Counted from the first letter of the stretch, positions 39,601-53,480 are shown. The stretch: DNA of 64,000 bases from Aphrophora alni (GCA_963513935.1 OY740768.1:19777177-19841176); one strand, 5' to 3'. Notes: generated by a model not told the origin, from the letters alone. Program-made: numbers and translations.

Positions 39601-39842
39601 ATTAACTTTAATTTTTTAATAAAATAGCTGGTCGAAGAGAAGTCCTGTTTAAACTTGACCAATTGGTATTTTGTCTGTTTGTATGTTGTTTTATTATATT
39701 TATGCAATTAGAACCAGACGCGTGTACCAATCGTTTTAGAATTGAAGAATTGCAACTAAGCTGAACGTTGCATGTACATTGTACAATGTTTGACTTAAAT
39801 TGTATTTTCATTCGTTTTAAAATGGTGACGACCTATTGCACG
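33641..39842. other. Non-coding, AT-rich
   Basis: Only the minus-strand family A copy at 36.5 kb is recognisable. A patch of slightly higher G+C at 38380-38830 has a weak resemblance to a family A head near 38425 but cannot be followed further. Confidence 0.5.
36479..36680 (-). repeat. Dispersed repeat family A, copy 12, the only minus-strand copy
   Basis: Read on the minus strand it contains 'gaatattcttatagcgtcag', 'agtccgaagagaataaaag', 'caagggagacctaccagg' and 'aaaggtgtagatgtggcta', in the family order. The head is degraded ('gttttcaaatt'). Confidence 0.8.
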
Positions 39843-39867
39843 GTACCAAGACATGACAATCTCCTTT

Positions 39868-39920
39868 GTTGTTTAAAGGCAAAAAAAGTCATCTTGGGCT
39901 TATAAAAAATAATAAGAGAG
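39868..39920 (+). repeat. Dispersed repeat family A, head fragment
   Basis: TTGTTGTTTAAAGGCAAAA followed by a short A-rich remnant; the rest of the element is missing. Preceded by 'gtaccaagacatgac' (39843-39857), which recurs after the next copy at 40594-40609. Confidence 0.6.
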
Positions 39921-40351
39921 GAATACAAAAAAAAAACACCAATAACACAACTAAACATTCCATTTGTGCAATAAAACTACCCGTTTAAAGACTTTTTAAA
40001 ATGAGTTTCATTTTATTTTACTATACTATAAGTATGAATACATATCTTAAAAACATTAAAACTATTCGATATTTCTATGTAAAAAATTCTGACAAGAAAT
40101 TTAAATTTTTTGGAAACTTTACGCTAATAAAGAGAAGATAATTATTAATTTTTTTTTTCCTTTTTTAGTTTAAATTGTTTCCGATATTACGTTCCTTGCT
40201 GAGTTTAATTAAAATCACACTTTAAGAAATAATTGCTTAAATTTACAATTTTAAATTTCCTAGATTGTCATATTTTAATCGCTTGTACGTGGTTCGTCTT
40301 TGACATGCTTTGAAGCAATAATTTATTAAAAGATACTTAAAAAATTGTTTT

Positions 40352-40593
40352 TTATTCGTGTTTAAAGGGAAAACCTCTCAGTCATCATCGCCTTTTGTAA
40401 AAAAAGGGGGGGGAAAGAAAGAAAGAAGAACATAAAATAAAAACACCTACCCACGAATAGAATCAGGGCAGGAAGATAACAAGATTGGTCAAGAGATATG
40501 AAAGAGAAGTACCTAACTCGAGGCTACGTGTAGATACAGCTAGGACCCTCGGGATTACCATACCCGTACTCACTATAACGAGCCCCTGAGTGT
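40352..40593 (+). repeat. Dispersed repeat family A, copy 13
   Basis: Well preserved: GTGTTTAAAGGGAAAACC, 'tctcagtcatcatcgcctt', 'acataaaataaaaacacc', 'attggtcaagagatatgaaa', 'gtagatacagctagga', 'ccctcgggattacca', 'gtactcactataacgagcc' and 'cctgag'. Confidence 0.85.
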
Positions 40594-43500
40594 GTACCAA
40601 GACATGGACCCGAATACTACGACTAGGAAAATGTACACGCTTCTAAATTTCATAATAAAGAGTGAAAAAAAAACTCCAAATGAAAAATAAATTTCTACTA
40701 TTTTCAATAACTTTCAAAAAGACATCTTTTACCTGATCAAAAAATAAAAATACAAATGGCTTTCTTCGTTTTTAGTAAGCTAATATTATCGAGTTTCTTA
40801 GGGTTACGAATATAACAAATAAACTATTATTTACATAACAGTGATTCGTTCCCTGGGATTTTCACTGATACTTTAAGTAGATATCAAGTAACTTGTATAT
40901 AGGTATCAATATGAGATACAGTAAAAAATATAAACAATATTCGTGTCGTTTCAGATTCCAATGAATTGAACCACCAGCTACAGAGGCAATGTAGTGGTGG
41001 GAGTAAATACTCGTTTTCAGGTAGAATAATCAGTATCCAAAGTTTGTCTATCGATGAATACTATATTCACTACCACTATGGTCTTAAAGAATGGTAAATT
41101 ACTATCATTATGTAAAATATAGTTTCACTTTTTATTATATCTCCATGTGAGGAGTATTTTGTTTAATTGTACCTGTAATATTATTTTGTGTTACGTCATG
41201 ATCTATGAATATTTAAACAGTGACCACATTGTGTTTACAAGAAAAATTTATTGTCAAAATTGAAACATCTCAGGTGCCAATATCCTGTTCAATGAACCAC
41301 TAGTATGAACAAGACTAGCCCGTTATAGTACTTACTATTTGAGTTATCTACAATTATATTACCTTAGACAATATTTTGAGAATTACTTTAAAAATCATAC
41401 ATAATTAGTTTCAAACAAAAACTACAAATATTTGTTAGGCTGTTTGAGAATAAAACTTATTCTGGTTGCCACATTCAAAACAAATTACGATAACTAAACT
41501 CTGAACAAATGATGCAGAACGGCAGGGGCAAAATACTACTCTTCTCACACCGCGTCTCCACAGCAATTAGTTGAGCGAGGTAGCTTTATTGACTTAACAT
41601 TCAAACCAACAATTAATCTCTTTAGATTAATGAAGGCGACGATGACGAGATTTAAGTGGCTGTGGAATTATGTTTTACAAGTATATTTACCTCTGCTATT
41701 TGTTTATAGAATTTATAGCATGTAAAACATTTGTCAATAGTAACGTTAAATTAATACTGAAATAACAATTGTTTACAAACTTTAAAGCTTAGCAGAATTT
41801 ATTTTAATTACTATTAATTAAAATTACAATACATTTAATATTATATATTTTTAATTCCAGCGTGTCCTGTTGGATTTTTTTTAAAAAAAAAGAAGAAAAC
41901 AATAAACAAATGATGTATCGTAAGATTAAAAATAATAATAATTCTTACAAAACTAAATAATGGTATCTACTTATTTTAAATTAGATATCTCATATACTGA
42001 TATTTAAAGCTATTTAAGTATAGTTAAATAATTGTTTAGGGTTTGTAGACAAAATGAGCCAAAATACACATTGTTTTAGCTTGAGTCTGTCGTGGACTGT
42101 CAGTATCAAGATTAACTTTCAGCTAGGCACCTGTAGTTGTAACATATTGATTTCATATTTGTTAAATATATTCCATATAATCCGAAATTTAAATAAAATA
42201 TTAAGATAACAAAAAACATCTTTTTTCTAATTGTATACTGTCAAAAGAACACGGTTACGAAAAAGCATCGTAAAATTAAGTAACACATTAAACCTTTTAA
42301 AAGGCTGATCCAAAATATGTTATTTTAAAAAGGGACATAAAAGTACTAAAACCACATTTTATAATATAGGCCCACTTTAGTTTTTCCAGATATTTGAAAA
42401 TCTATATTAAAGTTACGTTATTAGAGATCACTAAAATAAATAGTTTATATTTTATAAGTTTACGAAATTTAAATCGTTCTGAATTTTATGTATCTAAACA
42501 TTATAGCTAAACAGATTTTATGTGTATAGTCTTTAAAGAATTAGAGGACTTCGTCTCTGGTCTTCCACTAAAAAATATATACTTGTAATAATAGATCCTG
42601 ATTTGTGAACTCACTTCGTTTATTCAACTAAAATTAAATTCGTTAAAACATATATCCCTTCCACATTCTTAACATTTTGAACTATCTTACTTGAAGTTTT
42701 TTTAAGTTTACGTGATTGTAATATCTCAAATATCTTTAACTTTTTTTTATAATGCAATTCAAATATAATGAAATGCCAAATGGTAAATATTTTAGTTATC
42801 GAAAATCAAAAATTCTTAAAATCTCCACTCTCATGATAACTATACAATCTAACCACTATGTTAACTTTAGTTAATAATAAAGGAGATAAATCCTTAATAC
42901 AAATAACTGATAAACAAATAAATAACTGATATTGAAATAATGGCCACTCCTTTAAACTTTAACTAGGTCCTTGAACCTCCCTTCTCATTTAACCACCTAC
43001 ACTGAGTAACGGGGCTGTTTTGTCTACTATGTAATATGTTGTTTTATTTATTCTGTTTTACCTTTCTCAGAGAATTCCTTTACTATAGAAACCCAAGTGG
43101 GCTCAGCTCAAATAAATTTGCTGAAAGTACAAGAATTTTTATGTACAATAGATTTAGTATATAAATCTTATATAAAACACCATCCCAAATAAACACATGT
43201 CTTTTGATCAAGTGTTTAGGGCTATGCTTGAGCAAAATTTAATAAAAATCATAATTTTTTTAAGAATTTTTTATTTTATCTTAGCAAGTACCTTCAATGT
43301 TATGGTCAAAATTTTAAAATTCCAGTCGGTATTCTACAACTAATTACAAAGATTAGGCAATTCAAATTGAATTAAGGTTTAAGTCTGCCATTTACCTCTC
43401 AAAGATTAGGCAAAACAGATTTAAAATAAAAGCATCATCGACTTTGCCTGGACGACCGTTGTTAATTTATATGGCAAAATTAAGATAATTACACTTGTTC

Positions 43501-45851
43501 AGCACAATTGTAACCTTACATGGCATTGTTTACAAGTAGAATGTGATCTACAAAGTCACGTCATTTGTAACTGCGTTGGTTGGTAAGTCCTTTTAATGTT
43601 CTGATGTGAAAAGCACAAAGCAATTCGAGGTAACAAAAGTTTCCATTAGAGTCACACAGTGACCTAACATTGTTTTACAGAAAATAGATGAAATACCTTT
43701 GTAAAACCACCTACGCTATTGCCTCGTTCCTAAAGACAACTTTAAATATATATGTTCATATTGCTGTAATTATGTTACGAAACAATTGTTTAGCCTATCT
43801 ACTAGAGTACTCCACATTTCTTTATTTTACTAGGAACAAATTTAAATTGTATATTTGTATTGACGCCTTTATTTATATCATATTAAAAAGTCTTAACTCC
43901 GATCGATGATTATCGGTTAACAAAAATTTTAAATTTGGCATTATTCAGGAAACAAATAAGTTGTGAAAAGGAATAGTTCAATCAATTAAATAAATTTAAC
44001 TATAAAGTTACTGATAGGACTGATGTCCAAATCTAAGTGGAAGTTTTTAAATTATTGGAAAATTGTTTTAGTTGTATACGTGAACAAACAATTAAAACAA
44101 CAACACAGTACAAACCACTTACTAAAAAAAATTTTATTTTATTTAAAGGACTACTATATTTACAAAGTTTTCAAACATTAAACGTCATAATCAAGGTCAG
44201 ATCAGAAATGGTAAAACTAAATTACACCCCTTGGAGCTTTGATTATTTCAATATAAATGTAAGGCATAGATATATATATATATAGGCCTATAATTTTTTT
44301 GCTGGTATGCCCTACCCTGTGTGAAAAGAGAAAACAATTTTTAAATAAAGATATATTAATTCCATAGGAGGAGTTGAGTGTGAGCAATCGTAGTTGATCC
44401 TGAGGGATACTTGCCTCTTATGTCAATTGTTCCGTCATGTTCCTAAAGAATGCTAAGATCCATAGAATTGTTTATTTTTTTATTTTAATTTTGTAAAATG
44501 AGTAGCTTTAGTATTTAAGCGATTGTGATTTTTGTGATTTTACTTATGGTTTATTTATTTAGTAATTATAATTATATTCTATTTACTTTATATTAATTCT
44601 TTGTACCTGTTTAAATTTATTATTTTAATGTGGTGTGAGATAAGGCAATTACAGTCTTAATATGAAATAGTAATATAAGTCTAGAATTACATATGAGATA
44701 ATAAGATTGTAGTATAAATAAGTGTAAGGACTGTGCATGTATATTTTTTATTATAAAAAATAATATATTTCAGTGTGGAACTCTGAACCTAATGATTTAT
44801 CAGCAAGCGTTAATATTTTGTAAAAGCGTTCTTTTCAGTATTATGTAAAACTTGTTAATAAACATTATACTATAAACGTATGAATTGATATTACGCAAAA
44901 ACTGATACAAAGTGTCAAACCATTCGAGAGGTATATTCATTAATAAATTTACCAAAACAATATACAGAGTAAAGAATAACTTTATAATTTACACCTAATA
45001 TTTAAAAAATCAGTTAAAATTATAACTTAAAATTATTTATACTTTTTTTTAGCTTATTTGAGTTGATATAACTTTTACGTTTTAAATTATTGGAGGCCAT
45101 TATGTTGAAACTGGCTTTAAAATTTAAATAGGAAGGTAGTCATGAGACTCGTTGTTTTTCACTTCCTTTTGTTTGTAAAACCAGTGCTAATAAGAAATAT
45201 CGTAAACGTGAGCATTATTAAGCAGCAAATGACAATGTCTGGCATAAAACGTGAAACATTAATAAATCATCTTGCCTGATCTTATTTAAGTCTGTATTTG
45301 TTTGCTTAAATTGCAATTAGTCTTATTAATGAGTTGTAGGCTAATCTAATACCACTTGTTTTAAACACAACCTGTAAATAAAACTTTACAAATGACATAA
45401 GAACAATATAAATTAATAATGTGATGCCATTTATAACAACTTAACAGGTATTAAATCTTATAAAATTACTGTCAAAAACAAAATTATTAATTTTGTGTTG
45501 CAATTATATTGTATATTTAAGTAGAGAGTTTATCTGTTAATTTTTGATACTTTAAACAGAGTTAAAAATAGTGTAAGGGAAAGGGAGAGAGAAAGAAAGG
45601 AAATTGTATAAATGACCATTTGAAAATGAACGAACAATTATAAATTGTTGAATTTTGTAACCATGAAAACAAATAATAGGCCTACATGTTACTATTTTAT
45701 GTTTTAACCAACTGACATAGTTTTTCCTTTTATTTTCCCCAAAACCTAGTAAGATGATTAATTCTTAAACAACAATATTCCATAATATTGAGCTTGACTT
45801 GTAAGGTGATATAAAATTAAAATTAACCTTAACCCAGTATCTTTAATTGAC

Positions 45852-45949
45852 CTTCAGTGATGCATTAAGTCGTTTCAACGAAAATGTCGCCATCTTTAGA
45901 CAACTATAGCTCATGAATCACTGAAGATGACGACATTGTTGTTAAAACG
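45852..45949. repeat. Imperfect inverted repeat with degenerate hammerhead-like motif
   Basis: The 26 bases at 45871-45896 and the complement of 45924-45949 match at 22 positions, with a 27-base spacer. A further exact 10-base pair of arms is CTTCAGTGAT (45852-45861) and ATCACTGAAG (45917-45926). The right arm reads CTGAAGATG, a short pairable stem, then AAAACG, an order resembling the CTGATGA-stem-GAAAC core of hammerhead ribozymes carried by some retroelements. Core bases deviate, so a live ribozyme is unlikely. Confidence 0.6.
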
Positions 45950-46449
45950 CGTTTAAATTCTTTTTTAGATATTTTGTTGTTTTATTTTAATACAATATAT
46001 CATGTTTGTCGTTACTATAAGAATGTCAAATAATAATTAATACGTGAAACTAAAATTTAATTACAAACTTAAACCCACGTTTAAGTAAAAAATATCAGAA
46101 CACCTTTAACGGAATAAACACTTCAAAAATAATGCACAAAAATATTTTTGACACCAACAAAACAAATAGGTTACTAATAAAAACAATGTTGGACAAAATT
46201 TCTTCAAAAATATCTTTAACATAATATATGTACATTTATTTTATTATTAAGTTTTGACACCAATGGTATAGAATTGTTAAGGGGATTTAAAAAATGGTTA
46301 AAAGATATTTAAATAAAGCCTAAGTTTGACAGAAACTCATTCAAGATTTTGATTTTGATATTTTTGTAAATTATACAGAACCATTATTTTGTTTTACTTG
46401 TGATTTAGTACACTTATTTAAGTCATTAATTTACAAAAAATACAAAGTT

Positions 46450-46745
46450 ACCCTTCACTTAAATTTTAACGAAATCAATGAAGCATATTTGGATAATTTA
46501 CTGATTTTGGGAGGGGGAGGTTATTAGATATTGAACAGCTCCATTCAAATTATAATGCCCACGTTTTATATTTTAAAATCGCTCATTTTATATGCACAAC
46601 ACTTAACAGACAACACCCTACAGACATCCATCACTTGCAAAACCACATTTTTCTGTTTAATGATCTCAAAACAGATTCGCTAAAAACCTGAAATGGGTTT
46701 TTTGATCAATTACGTGGTTTTATACTACGTATATGTAAGAAGGTA
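46450..46745 (+). repeat. Dispersed repeat family B, diverged copy
   Basis: Shares 'gatctcaaaac-gat', 'gggttttttga' and the terminal 'actacgtatat' with the copies near 23.6 and 51.3 kb; an 'attttaacgaaatcaat' phrase matches the proximal part. Left boundary approximate. Confidence 0.5.
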
Positions 46746-48891
46746 AACACACTATACCAACAGCTATTACCCTGATGTGATAGGAAGCGTACATCTAACT
46801 TGTTAGACACACTTCGATTAATTGCAGATCACATCCTGTGACCTTGATTTTTGACATTCACTTCTATATTAGTATACTTAATTCTTTTGCTTTTAACCTC
46901 GACCTACGATTTATTATAGGGTAGAAGGAATGCAAATAAATTTATTCAGATTTTGAAACATAATAAGCATTTTGCAGACTTGCGTCGGATGTTATATAGT
47001 GATAACTGTTCAAATGCCGCCAATTAATTTGTCAAACGTATTACAAAATAAAGTTTAAATGCTAAAATTGACTGAAATTCAATTAAAATACCAACAATTA
47101 TAGCGTTTTTTAACGCCTCTTTTATTTTTTATCACAGAAAAACACATTCGTCCTATTATTGGATGCAGATTACCAATTTAAAGCGCTTAGGATTACTGTT
47201 TGTTAGTCGTTTTGTCGGATATTAAAATATTTCCGGAAGAAAATTCTTTTGAAATATAACAACTTCGATTTGTTTAATTTATATTTTTATTTGTTAAACA
47301 AAGTTGTCTAATTATTCTTACAAGGTTGCCTAAATACTTAAATTAAAAATAATGAGATTAAGATTGCGATTAGTACATACAATAGAAAATATATATCATA
47401 CAGTAAAATGATGCATGCAGAAGGAAATATGAAATTAATATTTTACATATTAGGAACAGTTTATTATTAACCTGTTTTTACGATATTTATATTTTAGATT
47501 TTATTTCTTTTCTACAATAACAGACGAATATTACTGTTTTGATTAATTTTTTATAATTACAGTTTAATCATTCATTATTCATTTACTTATAAAAGAAGCC
47601 TTAATATGACTTAATCTCTTTTCTCTTTTGTTTTTCTGTATAAACATACAATTTTATAAAGAATGTAATTATATACCCATGCCACAAAATTTAGAACAAA
47701 AGGTGCTTTTAACTGTTAATTTATATAAAGCGAAGCAGATATTAGCAATGAAGAAAAAACATGAAAGAAAAAATAGATATAGTAATTCGGGATTTTATAA
47801 AATTGTAAAGTCCATTGGTATTTACTGCTAATATTAAACACCTAGGAGGCAAAACAAAAAATTATTGTCAGTTTATGTTAAAAATAAATTTCATGCATAT
47901 TATAATAAAAATATAATCTTATATGGAAAATCAAAAAAGTAAAATTACTGTAAAATCATAAAGTTAAATTAATGTAAATGAATTAATTGTGTTCACATTT
48001 GTAAACTATTAAATCAAGTAATACCTAAATTATTATTATTATTTGAATTATCACCAGTAAGCTACTGAAATTTACCATAAAATAAATGACACAAAATAAC
48101 ATTAAAAGATCAATCATGCAAAGAAACAACAACAAAAAGTAAGCTGCAAACAATATATTTGCAATTTATTTAAATAGAAGTTTCATAACACGGTGGAATT
48201 AAGAATTTTAAAGACTCTAGTTCGTCATGCTTCTGATTAGAAACTTTTACTGGTACTGAGTTTTCCTTTAAAAATGTAATTTTTTTAAATATATATTGCG
48301 ATGTTTGTTGATTGTGTCTTGGCCTTTGACTGATATCTTAGCAACAAATATTAGAAGAAAATTAATTTGTATTATTCAATATTATTTGTCTATTATAAAA
48401 ACGAACAACTGGAGTGAAAATGCACAAATTTTAATATATTTAACGACTTTTTTAAATGAAATCATGACTTACTCTATACGTTTAACTAAAAATTTACCAA
48501 TATTTCCATTACTTTTTAAAACCTATTACAACTATATTATTTTATCTAATATCCATTTATGGAAAAGAGCGATACTATTAGCTTACCAGTACAAGCCAAA
48601 TCTAGAACAATTGAATGTGCAATGATCTTTTTGAATGTGCAAAATCCACACGGTCATTTTCTAAATTAATATAATTAATTACAAATTAATTGTAATTAAT
48701 TACAATTTTTTATTTATAATTAGTGTTTAAAATAATTTTAAATGTTTATTAGGGTATTGATTTTATTTATTATATTTTCCGAAAATTTGTATTGAATAAT
48801 CTATAACTCTAAAATATTTAATAAATTATTTAAAAGGTTTTTTTAAGAACTTGAAACAATTTTCAAGCTGAGAGTAAAAACTTTGTTTATT

Positions 48892-49365
48892 TTTATTTAT
48901 ATTTTGATCTGCATGAAATTAAAATGTTTTAATCTTCATTTGAATAAATTTTAATTTAGTAAATAGTGACCAAAAACCAAACTTTCTATTTATGGCTGCA
49001 ACTTTTTTTAAATAGTTTAGAGGGAATTTTTACAGGGAATTTTCTTAATACATTAACCCAAGAAACATATTCACAAACTTTGATGACTGACTGAGATACA
49101 CCCAAAATAAATTAGACCTTATATACCTTTATTTATATTTTGATCTTCATGAAATTAAAATGTTTTAATTTTCATTTGAATAAATTTTAATTTACTAAAT
49201 AGTGACCAAAAACTAAACTTTCTATTTATGGCTGCAACTTTTTTTTAATAGTTTAGAGGGAATTTTTACAGGGAATTTTCTTAATACATTAACCCAAGAA
49301 ACATATTCACAAACTTTGATGACTGACCGAGATATACCCAAAATAAATAAGACCTTATATACCTT
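48892..49365. repeat. 236-bp tandem duplication
   Basis: Two adjacent units (about 48892-49127 and 49128-49365) that differ at only around ten positions by eye, with no linker. Both contain 'tatggctgcaactttttt', 'gggaattttcttaatacat' and 'gactga-cgagata'. High identity implies a recent event or correction between the units. No open frame. Confidence 0.93.
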
Positions 49366-50939
49366 GTAGAAATTGTCTGTTAATATCTTTTAAACTAGAA
49401 AAAATAAGAAATTAACACTTTAGAAATATTTTCTGGTGGTAAGAGTACAAACATTTGAGGTTAATTCATATTACCCCTCAAAATGGTATTTGTAAGAGGT
49501 AACTCAAAATGTTCAAATATAAATTCCCATCGAGTTATAACATTATTTTAAACGTCGTCGATCATAAACAAGATCACATTTCAAAACAACACAAACTAAA
49601 TGTATTTACCCTGCTCCTATCCAAAATGGCGCAAGGTTAAATATTTTTTAAAAAGTCCATTTACATTATTTATTTTAATAAAAATAATAAGGAGTCAAAT
49701 TGTGTAGCATTTTCTTAACTGTGTATTGTTGAATTTTGAATAAGGAATTACCATTTAACTTTCAATTGCGAAAATTTTAAGATGTAATGTGTGGCAAAAA
49801 TATGAGAAAATGGTTTAGATCATCACTAATAAATTAAAGAGATTTTGAAATACCCCGTAAGTTGATACATCTGAACATACTAAACCATAGGATTTCAGAA
49901 GTTTGGACAAACTATTTAATAAATTTTATCTCGTTTAGGACATTACTTTGCTACTATTGAGTTGCTGCTATTAAATACCATATATCTCAAAAGTAAAATG
50001 TACAAAGTAATTAATTCTGTAAAATATTTTTCACGTTAGTATTAAGAAATTAGACTATTTAATGTTAACTTAATAAGATCATAAATTTATCTACGGAAAG
50101 CTTGCTCTGAAATTTGTATATTTTAGAGGAATCTTGAATTGAGTACAAAGATAATTTGAAACAAAATTGTTTGTTATAATTATTTTATAAATAAATTATT
50201 CTCTTCTTTTCTTTTTATTCAATTTCTTAAGACAAAAGATATTAAGTTTAAATGTTGCCTATTATAAAGCTAAAAGGATTCGTCATAAAGTTAAGATTAG
50301 GTCATAAATCATTTGTCACGCGCATAAATAGCCAGTGTTAGTTAATTGTCTTAAATCTTAATTCCAGAATTTAATATGTAGGTTATTAAATGTGTATCAA
50401 TGAATTATTACACTTTATCCTTTCAGTTATAGTTATTAAGTTAGGACTTATTAAATAGATATTATTTCTATACCATTTTTAACTTTACAATCATAGGATT
50501 TTTTACAAAAGCACTACCCCCTGAAATTGAAATATTTATTTCAACGACTTTTTCACATTCTTAAGTTATAATATATTTTAAATACAAAATTATTATAAAC
50601 ATTGTAACTCTAGTACCATATTTCACCACCTGTAGTTACAACAGCAATAAGCCAAAAAATATACTTGATTTATATGAATTCCTTAAATATATCCTGAATT
50701 AATAAAATATTTAAAAACATTGCACACACTTGCACACTCATCCATGCCTAAAAACCTACCAATTGTCAACAAAAATGTTACTTCTGTAGTTTTCAATTAC
50801 AAAGAAAGAAAATAATCATGGGCACGATGTCTCTGAAAAAAATAGTTATATTTGGCGGTGGTAAAAGGCTCGTTTTGGTTTTTGCCCAAATTTATCTGAA
50901 CTGTAATATTGTATTATTTTAACTGCAACTTTTCACACA

Positions 50940-51360
50940 TATCATTAATGTTCACGTTGCACTAAAATTTGAATGAAATCGGTAGAAACGAGTTTGAGAA
51001 ATCACGACTTTTATAACAGCATGTGAACCGGCATTTTTGTAAAGATAGCAACTAATAGATTGTTTGGGTTCTTAGGGCGTATACTTGTGCGAAATGTAAT
51101 CATAATCGTAAAAACCGATTTTTATAAAATCTTGTTTGTTTTTTATGACAGACATTTCAGTTCCGCTATATAGCTAAAATATGTCGACATACCAAATTTG
51201 ATTAAAATCTGTCCATGTGTTTGTGCACAGACGCCAGACAAACATCATTCTAAACCCCAATTTTTTCGGAGGACCTCTAAACGTATATTTCAGCGACACA
51301 GGTTTTTTAACCTATCGTATAACTTTATCTAATACTACGTATATGGGAGAAAATGAAATA
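50940..51360 (+). repeat. Dispersed repeat family B, copy 2
   Basis: Matches 23205-23685 through 'tttgaatgaaatcggtag', 'gtttgagaaatcacgac', 'tttgattaaaatctgtcca', 'cagacaaacatcat', an 'aggttttttaacc' block and the terminal 'actacgtatat'. Immediately upstream of a family A fragment. Confidence 0.65.
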
Positions 51361-51547
51361 GAGCTGGGTGTATGAAGAAGTATTACACAGAAATATAAAA
51401 ATAATAAATAGAAAAACATTCTCACAAAATATTGATAACACGTTTTTATCTTCAGTGTATCCTCAGTGAAACATTAGCTAAGCTACAATAAATTATAACA
51501 ACTCGTCATCGCAAAACTAACAACTTTTCTTCAAATTGAAAGGATAA

Positions 51548-51706
51548 TACAAGGGACCCGTACCTGTAGAATATTCTAATAGTGAGTTCGTCAAAAGTGA
51601 CCTCAGAGGAAAGATAAATGAGAGGGATGTAATCCAAGTCTAGGTAAAAAAGCCAGCTAGAGACATCTGAATTGCCACACCAGTACTCACCAAAAACCCC
51701 ATGAGA
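51548..51706 (+). repeat. Dispersed repeat family A, copy 14 (head missing)
   Basis: 'agaatattctaatagtga', 'atgagagggatgtaatcca', 'gccagctagag', 'attgccacaccagtactcac' and 'ccccatgag'. Followed 80 bases later by the large CT tract. Confidence 0.72.
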
Positions 51707-51782
51707 AGTTTTGAAAATTTGTGTTCTATTATCGTTCTTAAATAATAGACTATATCATTACCTAAAGATGTATTTATTTTAT

Positions 51783-51901
<119 letters not shown>

Positions 51902-53480
51902 AATTTTACTTTTTATAATATATTTTGGATTACTAATTTTCCTAGAAAATTTTATTCTTCAATATATTTTCACAACAATGACTTTTCCAGAAAAGCTTCC
52001 GTTGCTATGAGACGGTGCAAATGTTTCGTATTGCTTGATATCTAACTATTGTTTAATGAATGTCTCATAATATGCATGTTATTTCTTGACTTACTCTCTC
52101 TAAATTAATTAATTAATGTGCATGGTTTGCTAGAAGAACTACGCTCCTAACCCCTCCAAACTCTTCTTTATATCTCTCTCATAACTCATGCAGATTGGTG
52201 ATGAAAAATGTATCAAAAATTGCCACTCATGTTGAGATATCCAAATGTAATTTCTCGACACTTTACTAACTTTCCTTGGTTAGTGTTAGTTTGTTCTGCG
52301 TTCTTAGAAAGCACTATTGGTACACTGTAATTTGGAATATAAACGTGGAACACAAATTTTCAACAGTTATAATTTAGGCTCTTTTTACACTTGCTGGTCA
52401 TTTTTGACAAAATTGTTCATTTATATTAAAGGCATTTTGAATTTCGTGTATTAAGGAGTTAATATCAAATTGTAGTTAATTTTTATTTAGGGGCTCACTT
52501 TGACTCTTTGATATTTTTTTAAATTTTGTGAAAACTAAACATTTTCATATGTCTCTTCCTTTCTCGTCCACACCTTTCTACACTTAACGTCTGCATGTTC
52601 TGTACGATACCGTTTATTTTACAACGCTTTTAAGAAATTTAAACCCTTAAAGGGAAATAAACATTCACTCTGTGTATAAAAATCACACCAAAAAAAATTA
52701 ATTGTATATTTAGATACCGGTAATAAAAACATAACATTTCACTCATAAATTATTTCTTTCTCAAGGAATAATTCACAACAATCACTTGTAAGTAATTACT
52801 TCCGTCGCTAAGATACTTTGATAATAATTGTTTCCTCATTTATTGTTGACTTAAGATTGTGTTTTAATGAATTGTTCGTATATCTTGATTCAACCCAGAC
52901 TTACAGCTCATTAATAATAAGTACTGTAATGTTGTATTTATATAACTTTTCAATTACACTTCCCTAATTTAATTACATGTGGTGACATAATTTATTAAGA
53001 TCTCGTCTTGGCATTTTTTCAATCTTTTGTTTGCTATTTATCTTTTGACAAGTTTCAATTCTTTGTTTTAATAATAATCCAATTATTCCCTCAAATTTTC
53101 TCACATTAACAACTCGATTTAATTAGTTTATGATTTCATATTTGAAAGATGTTAATAAATATTAAAACACTGATACTTGACAGCATAATTAATTTTATGT
53201 ACAAAGAATTTCAACCTGTGCCCTACTTATCAAACAAAAGTTAACTAGTTGGAAGCTTTGTGTTCTAGCTCGTCCCATTTCCATACATGTCAATGGATGT
53301 TAAGTAAAACACGTGAAAAATAATTGATGTAAAACAATTGAATAATCAATAGTAAAGTAGTTCTGTGGTGTAACTGAAGGGCCCGGGCCTGCTAGATGGC
53401 TTTTCAAAAGGGTAAAGTGTGGTCAACACACAGAGTCCCCGTAGGTGAAATTTTAGCCGCCACATCAGAATCCATAAAAA

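Larger units (their letters stand above)
40610..48891. other. Non-coding, AT-rich
   Basis: Contains the inverted repeat at 45.85 kb and a diverged family B copy at 46.5 kb. No open frame has recognisable content; the 109-codon frame at 48296-48625 shows no motif. Confidence 0.5.

Noticed and set aside
48296..48625. 109-codon plus-strand open frame
   Set aside because: Composition (Ile, Leu, Asn, Tyr, Lys) matches random translation of AT-rich DNA; no motif or supporting signal.
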